From contig DATGGU010000160.1 of the NCBI GenBank assembly GCA_035308365.1, positions 1 to 64,000 of the forward strand: 64,000 bases of DNA. Direction: 5' to 3'. Source of the stretch: PALSA-505 sp035308365 (GTDB taxonomy: Bacteria; Actinomycetota; Actinomycetes; Streptosporangiales; Streptosporangiaceae). The notes under the pieces are model-generated. The model was not told the DNA's origin and searched no databases. It was given only the letters and a program-made list of their open reading frames with translations. The position numbers and the translations under genes are program-made. This document shows positions 59,474-64,000 of the stretch, piece by piece (position 1 is the first letter of the stretch; each line of letters opens with the position of its first letter).

Positions 59474-60148
59474 TCAGATCGACAGGCCGAGGGTGCTCAT
59501 TCGCTCGGCGTGAGCGTCGGTCAGCCGGGCGAACATCCGGCCTATCTCGCCGAGCTGGCTTGGCGGGCCGGAGCCTTCCTGCGGGCCGGCCCGAACGTCG
59601 CCTGCCAGCAGGCTGGCGAGGGGTGGGCGTTGCGCGGTGACCAGTTGCGCCTGGCCGAGAGCCTCCCCCACCAGCCTGCGCGCCCACAGCGCGAGCCGGC
59701 CGGCCACCTTGGGGTCGGCGGCGATGGCCGCCCGCACGTGCTCGACCGCGAACTGGGCGTGGCCGGTGTCGGCGAGCACGTCCAGCACGAGGGCGCGCGG
59801 CTCCGGATCGAGCACCTCCGCCGCCGCGCGGTAGAAGTCGGCCGCGAACCCATCCCCCACATACGCCTTGACCAGGCCCTCCAGCCAGTCCGATGGCGCG
59901 GTCCTGGCGTGGAAGGCATCGAGCGCAGCGGTGAACGGCTCCATGGCCTTGCCGGGATCGGCGCACAGCCGCTCCAGTTCGGCCCGGATCCGTTCAAAGT
60001 GTGAGAACTCCGCCACCGCCATCTTGCCGAGCGCGGCCTTGTCGGCCAGCGTCGGCGCCAGCGCGGCGTCGTCGGACAGCCGGAAGAACGCGACCAGTTC
60101 GGCGTAGGCGAGCAGGCCCAGCAGGTCGATGACCCCATCATCAGTCAC
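59474..60148 (-). CDS. Ferritin-like-fold protein (actinobacterial, MiaE-like four-helix bundle)
   Basis: The GTG at 60148 has TACGCT 7 nt upstream and no ribosome site, suggesting a leaderless message. A longer frame adds 71 residues unlike the family. The 224 residues form a helical bundle: LLGLLAYAELVAFFRLSDDAALAP, MAVAEFSHFERIRAELE, and DVLADTGHAQFAVEHVRAAI. The Glu in AYAELVAFF, the Glu/His in EFSHFE and the His in TGHAQF are candidate di-iron ligands. The function is unknown. Confidence 0.85.
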   Translation of the reverse strand: MTDDGVIDLLGLLAYAELVAFFRLSDDAALAPTLADKAALGKMAVAEFSHFERIRAELERLCADPGKAMEPFTAALDAFHARTAPSDWLEGLVKAYVGDGFAADFYRAAAEVLDPEPRALVLDVLADTGHAQFAVEHVRAAIAADPKVAGRLALWARRLVGEALGQAQLVTAQRPPLASLLAGDVRAGPQEGSGPPSQLGEIGRMFARLTDAHAERMSTLGLSI

Positions 60149-60155
60149 GACTGGC

Positions 60156-60161
60156 AGCGTA
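60156..60161 (-). promoter_or_regulatory. -10 element of leaderless ferritin-like gene
   Basis: TACGCT on the minus strand is followed by 7 nt and the GTG at 60148. Confidence 0.4.
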
Positions 60162-60384
60162 ACGGACGCGCGGTAACCCGCTGCGGCCCCGGTGATCGCG
60201 ATCCTGGTAAACTTGCCATGATCCGTGGCCGGAATGTGGTAGTGCCAGGTCGTGTTGATCTTAGTAATGTCGATTCCCGACCGTGGCCACCCGGCCAGAC
60301 CTCGCGGACTACCCTGAACGACTTCCGCGAGCCCTTCGATGGAGGCTGAACGCCCTGACAACCCAGACGACTACTGAACAGATC

Positions 60385-61905
60385 ATGCCGGAGGACAGCG
60401 ATGCCCCCGGCTCCCACCGGCCACCGCGGCAGCCCGAGCCCGATCCCATCTCGTTCCGCGACCTCAGCGTCGCCGGCGACATCTGCGCCGCGCTCGAGGA
60501 CATAGGGATCAAGACCGCCTTTCCCATCCAGGCGCTGGCCCTTCCGGTCGGGCTGGCCGGCAACGACATTATCGGCCAGGCCAGGACCGGCACCGGCAAG
60601 ACGCTGGCGTTCGGCATCCCGGTGCTGCAGCAACTGGCCCACGGCGGCGCCCGCCCCCAGGCCCTGATCGTGGTGCCGACCAGGGAGCTGGCCATCCAGG
60701 TCGCGGGCGACCTGCGGATCGCCGGCGCGCGCCTTGGCACCCGCGTGCTGACCGTCTACGGTGGCCGCGCCTACGAGCCACAGATCGAGTCCCTGCGGAC
60801 CGGCGTCGACGTGGTGGTCGGCACCCCGGGCAGGCTGCTCGACCTGACCGGCCAGCACCACCTTGACCTCTCCGGTGTGCGCGCGCTCGTTCTCGACGAG
60901 GCGGACCGGATGCTCGACCTGGGCTTCCTCCCCGACGTGGAGCGGATACTCAAGCTGGTCCCCGAGCAGCGGCAGACCATGCTGTTCTCGGCGACGATGC
61001 CGCCGGAGGTCGTGACCCTGGCCCGCCGCCACCTGAACCGGCCCATGCACATCCGCGCCGAGGGCAGTGACGAGCCAGAGCACGCGCCCGAGGTCGAGCA
61101 GCACGTCTTCCGCATCCACCACCTGGACAAGATCGAGGTGCTGGCCCGCGTGCTGCAGGCCGGGGAGCGCGGGCTGACCATGGTCTTCTGCCAGACGAAG
61201 CGGGCAGCCGACCAGGTCGCCGGGGACCTGACCACGCGCGGGTTCGCGGTGGCGAGCGTGCACGGCGACCTCGGCCAGGGCCAGCGGGAGCGGGCCCTGC
61301 GGGCGTTCCGCAACGGCAAGGTGGACGTCCTGGTGGCGACCGATGTGGCCGCCCGGGGCCTGGACGTGGACGACGTCACGCACGTGGTCAACTACGAATG
61401 CCCCGAGGACGAGAAGGCCTACCTGCACCGGACCGGACGGACCGGCCGGGCGGGCCGGACCGGGATCGCGGTCACCTTCGTCGACTGGCGTGACCTGCAC
61501 CGGTGGAAGCTGATCGACGAGGCCCTGGGGCTCGGCTGCGCCGAGCCGCCGGAGATGTACTCGACCTCGCCCGAGCTGCTGAACGCGCTGCGGATTCCGC
61601 AGACCGTCACCGGGACGCTGCCCAAGGCCCAGCGCGAGCGGGCCGGCCTGGCCGCCGAGGCCATCGAGGACATCGGCGAGACCGGGCGGGCCAGGACGCC
61701 GCGGGCCAAGAGCCGGACCCGGCAGCGCGGCCGGACCCGGTCGCAGGGAGCAACGGCGCAGGAGCCCGCGGCCACCGACAGCCCGGCCGCCCGGCAGGCC
61801 CGGGTCCGGCGCCGCACCCGGCGCGGTGAAGATGTCTCACGAGGGCAGCAGCATGGCCACGACCAGTACCAGCAGCGGTCAAGCCACCGGCAGCGTGCGA
61901 GCTAA
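60385..61905 (+). CDS. DEAD-box ATP-dependent RNA helicase
   Basis: From ATG 60385 the protein has 506 residues. Core motifs in order: F-x-Q region ISFRDLSVAGDICAALEDIGIKTAFPIQ, motif I ARTGTGKT, PTRELAIQV, VGTPGRLLD, DEAD in VLDEADRMLD, motif III FSATMP, VFCQTKRAAD, ATDVAARGLDV and motif VI HRTGRTGRAGRTG. The C-terminal 90 residues are Arg/Gln-rich, as in RhlE-type helicases, and would bind RNA. An upstream GTG at 60283 is possible, but those residues are not family-like. The end overlaps the next gene by 53 nt. Confidence 0.94.
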   Translation: MPEDSDAPGSHRPPRQPEPDPISFRDLSVAGDICAALEDIGIKTAFPIQALALPVGLAGNDIIGQARTGTGKTLAFGIPVLQQLAHGGARPQALIVVPTRELAIQVAGDLRIAGARLGTRVLTVYGGRAYEPQIESLRTGVDVVVGTPGRLLDLTGQHHLDLSGVRALVLDEADRMLDLGFLPDVERILKLVPEQRQTMLFSATMPPEVVTLARRHLNRPMHIRAEGSDEPEHAPEVEQHVFRIHHLDKIEVLARVLQAGERGLTMVFCQTKRAADQVAGDLTTRGFAVASVHGDLGQGQRERALRAFRNGKVDVLVATDVAARGLDVDDVTHVVNYECPEDEKAYLHRTGRTGRAGRTGIAVTFVDWRDLHRWKLIDEALGLGCAEPPEMYSTSPELLNALRIPQTVTGTLPKAQRERAGLAAEAIEDIGETGRARTPRAKSRTRQRGRTRSQGATAQEPAATDSPAARQARVRRRTRRGEDVSRGQQHGHDQYQQRSSHRQRAS

Positions 61906-62878
61906 CAGCCGGCTCGGCTCGCTTCGCGACCCGGCACCGGCAGGGTGGGCCCCCGTGAGCACTCCGCGCTCCATCGACGTCCCCTCCGGCGTGCGGTGGA
62001 TCACCCTGCCCACCGAACGTGGCCAGTTCGCCGCGTTCGAGGCGCTGCCGGCCACGGGGGTGTGCGAACGCCGCCCGGCCGTGCTGGTGCCCGGCTTCAC
62101 CGGCAGCAAGGAAGACTTTCTCCCCATCCTGCGCCAGCTCGCCGCGGCCGGGCGCCGGGTCATCGCCATCGACATGCGCGGGCAGTACGAGACGCCGGGG
62201 ACCGATGACAGGGACAGCTACTCACTCGCGGAACTGAGCGCCGACATCGGCGCCATCGTGACGGCGATCGCCGCCGACCCGGCACGGATGCCGGCCCGGG
62301 GCGACGCCAGCGTGCACCTGCTCGGCCACTCGTTCGGTGGGCTGGTGGCCAGGGAGACGGTGCTGGCCGACGCTCAGGCCGTCTGCTCGCTGACCCTGAT
62401 GAGCTCGGGTCCCGGACGGCTGACCGGGCCGGCCGCCGGCACGCTCGCCGCCGTCGTCGGGCCCCTGCAGGGTCTGACCGGGCGTGAGCTGGCCGCGCAG
62501 GTAAAGCGGCTGTGGGAGACGCAGCTCAAGGTTCAGGCGCGGCAGGAGGGCACGCCGCGGCTCATCCTGGACTTCCTCGAGCGGCGGATGCTGCGCAGCA
62601 ACGCCGACGGCCTGATCGCCACGGCCGGGATCCTGCTGACCTGCCCGGACCGGACCGCGGCGCTCGCCGCGACGGCTGCCATGCCCATCCTGGTCATCTA
62701 CGGCGAGTACGACGACAAGTGGGAAACACGAGTGCAGGAAGACGTCGCGGAGCGGCTGCGGGCGCAGCGGGTGTGCATACCCGGGGCCACACACTCCCCC
62801 GCCGTTGAGGCTCCGGAGACGACCGCCAGCGCGCTGACCAGCTTCTGGAACAAGGCCGAGACCGCTACTCCTCGATAG
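61853..62878 (+). CDS. Alpha/beta hydrolase
   Basis: The ATG at 61853 has GAGGG 7 nt upstream and lies inside the end of the helicase gene, so the two are co-transcribed. The 341-residue protein shows VLVPGFTGSKEDFLP, IDMRGQYETPGTDD, nucleophile Ser in VHLLGHSFGGLVA, Asp in IYGEYDDKW and His in IPGATHSPAVEAPE. The specificity is unknown. The 3' end overlaps the converging nuclease gene by 14 nt. Confidence 0.88.
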   Translation: MATTSTSSGQATGSVRANSRLGSLRDPAPAGWAPVSTPRSIDVPSGVRWITLPTERGQFAAFEALPATGVCERRPAVLVPGFTGSKEDFLPILRQLAAAGRRVIAIDMRGQYETPGTDDRDSYSLAELSADIGAIVTAIAADPARMPARGDASVHLLGHSFGGLVARETVLADAQAVCSLTLMSSGPGRLTGPAAGTLAAVVGPLQGLTGRELAAQVKRLWETQLKVQARQEGTPRLILDFLERRMLRSNADGLIATAGILLTCPDRTAALAATAAMPILVIYGEYDDKWETRVQEDVAERLRAQRVCIPGATHSPAVEAPETTASALTSFWNKAETATPR

Positions 62879-63767
62879 GACCGTCGACGCCGGCGAGGCC
62901 GTCCCAGGGCTTGCGGGGCTCGGTCAGGGCGGATCCCTCGGGGCAATGCCTCAGATAGTCGCACCAGCCACACCAGATACCGGTCCGGGGTGGGAAGACC
63001 TGGTCGGCCTGCGCAACGTCGAGGCCGCTGCGATACCTGCCGTCGGCGGCCGCGCATTCGGCGGCGATGTCCTCGGCCCGGCCGAGCTGCCTGGCCAGCG
63101 TTTCCTCGGTATGCTCCCAGGCGAGCACGGCGCCGGTCGGCAGGTGGTGCAGCTCGACCCGGTGGCACCTGCGCCGCAGCACCCGCTGCGCGGCGAGCGC
63201 GTAGATCGCCATCGGCAGCGAGGCGCGGGCATCATCCACGGTGAGCAGGTGCCTGCCGGTCTTGTAGTCCACCACGACCAGCTCGCTGCCGCCATCTGCC
63301 GACCGGCGCTCGTCCAGGCGGTCGATCCGCCCTGAGACCGCGATCCGGCTGGTCCTGGTGGCCACCGTGCGCTCCACCCCGAGCGGTTCGGCGGCCGGGT
63401 CGAGCTTGCTGACATACTGCTCGACCATCACCCGGGCCCGGTCGCGGTAGGCCAGCGACTGCTCCCGGTCGGCGAACCCGAGGTCGATCCAGCCCCGTTC
63501 CAGCAGGTCGCCCGCCTCTTCGACGCGGCGCTGGCGCACTGGCAGCCGCCACCAGGCGGCGAGGGCGGCGTGCACGCTGGCGCCGAGGCTGTTATGCGCC
63601 CATGGCGGGCCCTTCTGCGGCGGCGGCCGGTCCAGGTAGGTCATCCGGTACCGGCGCGGGCAGTCCAGCCAGGTGCTCAGCCGGGTGGGCGTGCAGGTGT
63701 ACAGCCGCTGCGGCATGCCCTCGAGGCCGAGTTGCTCCCCCTGGGTGCCGCTGCCGGTGCGATCCAC
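62865..63767 (-). CDS. RecB-family PD-(D/E)XK nuclease with Fe-S cysteine cluster
   Basis: A 300-residue protein. Nuclease motifs: GASVHAAL (His66), GRIDRLD (catalytic Asp) and VVVDYKTGRH (Asp-x-Lys). Four cysteines, C36 (WLDCPRRYR) and three in CGWCDYLRHC near residue 268, bracket the nuclease as in AddB and Cas4, where they hold a 4Fe-4S cluster. It probably acts as a 5'-3' exonuclease or DNA-end processing factor. No cas genes or helicase partner are adjacent. Such stand-alone RecB proteins are common in actinobacteria. Confidence 0.9.
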   Translation of the reverse strand: MDRTGSGTQGEQLGLEGMPQRLYTCTPTRLSTWLDCPRRYRMTYLDRPPPQKGPPWAHNSLGASVHAALAAWWRLPVRQRRVEEAGDLLERGWIDLGFADREQSLAYRDRARVMVEQYVSKLDPAAEPLGVERTVATRTSRIAVSGRIDRLDERRSADGGSELVVVDYKTGRHLLTVDDARASLPMAIYALAAQRVLRRRCHRVELHHLPTGAVLAWEHTEETLARQLGRAEDIAAECAAADGRYRSGLDVAQADQVFPPRTGIWCGWCDYLRHCPEGSALTEPRKPWDGLAGVDGPIEE

Positions 63768-63825
63768 GATTGTTTTTCTCTTCTTACGGAGTCAGCGAAC
63801 TCGGCGGCAATCCTGCGCCTTGTGG

Positions 63826-64000
63826 CTATTCGTCTTCTTCCCCGGGCGCGTCGGGGCCGGCGGTCACCCAGGAATCGAACTTCTTCTCCGCGGCGGCCAC
63901 CGTGATCTGGTCGCCGTGGCCGGGCAGCACCTGGGTGTCGGGCGGCAGCGTCAGCAGGTGCTCGCCCACGGAGTTGAGCTGGCCGGGGAAGTCGGGGAAC
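63826..64000 (-). CDS. MBL-fold metallo-hydrolase, C-terminal end (gene continues beyond window)
   Basis: The last 57 or so residues are present on the minus strand, ending with TAG at 63826. The sequence LLTLPPDTQVLPGHGDQITVAAAEKKFDSWV contains the C-terminal PGHG motif of glyoxalase-II-like metallo-beta-lactamase-fold hydrolases. The tail is short and acidic (GEEDE). The start and metal-binding HxHxDH motif lie outside the window. It is 58 nt upstream of the RecB-like gene. Confidence 0.85.
   Translation of the reverse strand, partial: FPDFPGQLNSVGEHLLTLPPDTQVLPGHGDQITVAAAEKKFDSWVTAGPDAPGEEDE

Noticed and set aside
60340..60378. Twelve-codon frame (MEAERPDNPDDY) ending 9 nt before the helicase start, as a leader peptide
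   Set aside because: Weak ribosome site and easily found by chance; no hairpin links it to the helicase start.

Overview
The window is chromosomal DNA from a high-GC Gram-positive actinomycete. The evidence is the strong G/C bias at third codon positions, GTG/TTG starts, the prfB / ftsE-ftsX / smpB / ssrA neighbourhood, an NAD-specific 180-kDa-type glutamate dehydrogenase, DUF3054 and DUF3107 genes, and a DasR-type operator upstream of nagA. Many genes have a TANNNT element 6 to 8 nt before the start codon and no Shine-Dalgarno, so leaderless transcription looks common. I do not assign a genus.

Layout. 1-6.9 kb: ArsR regulator plus SRPBCC protein, a secreted Gly/Ser/Thr-rich repeat protein, a cluster of decaying genes (acyl-CoA synthetase remnant, PfkB kinase with an altered ATP loop, internally deleted flavodoxin), a sulfotransferase, and an MFS exporter coupled to a beta-propeller protein. 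7-12 kb: DUF3054, an Ada-AlkA fusion and Ogt (alkylation repair), LysE, and a ThDP enzyme. 12-18 kb: a drug-type ABC exporter, a divergent XRE regulator/SDR pair, and a tetracycline-resistance-type ribosomal-protection GTPase with a possible leader peptide. 18-24 kb: VOC protein, PadR, a mosaic of gene fragments, a MEDS-domain protein, a two-subunit CoA transferase and an S9 peptidase. 23.7-28.1 kb: an accessory, lower-GC island (toxin-antitoxin pair, AbrB protein, XRE/TPR regulator, two orphan proteins, HNH nuclease) that stops 7 nt from the 3' end of the tmRNA gene.

28.1-42 kb is core: ssrA (tag ANAKRTDLALAA), DUF1905, a PBP-like protein that has lost all three transpeptidase motifs, smpB, ftsX, ftsE, a 59-aa zinc-ribbon/membrane protein missed by length cut-offs, prfB with SKY in place of the SPF tripeptide, NAD-glutamate dehydrogenase and tryptophan 2,3-dioxygenase. 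41.7-49.3 kb: HAD protein with an apparent ATT start, secreted protein, an intact PBP paralogue, a YVTN-repeat remnant, pruA, a DUF6912-like gene, vsr and a second HAD. 49.3-64 kb: CocE/S15 hydrolase, ArsR-MFS operon with a large palindromic operator, nagA plus SIS deaminase under a dre-like site, alpha/beta hydrolases, a flavoprotein disulfide reductase, a small acidic protein, TetR, DUF3107, a ferritin-like protein, a DEAD-box helicase, a RecB-like nuclease and the end of an MBL-fold hydrolase.

Functional links. SmpB and tmRNA form the ribosome-rescue system, and FtsE/FtsX the divisome ABC complex. Glutamate dehydrogenase, PruA and tryptophan dioxygenase feed amino-acid catabolism. NagA and the SIS deaminase would convert GlcNAc-6-P to fructose-6-P. 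Ada-AlkA and Ogt form an alkylation-repair pair. The observations most worth checking are the motif-less PBP translationally coupled to smpB, the SKY variant of RF2, the island abutting ssrA with its toxin-antitoxin module, the leader ORF of the ribosomal-protection gene, and the unannotated zinc-ribbon membrane protein.
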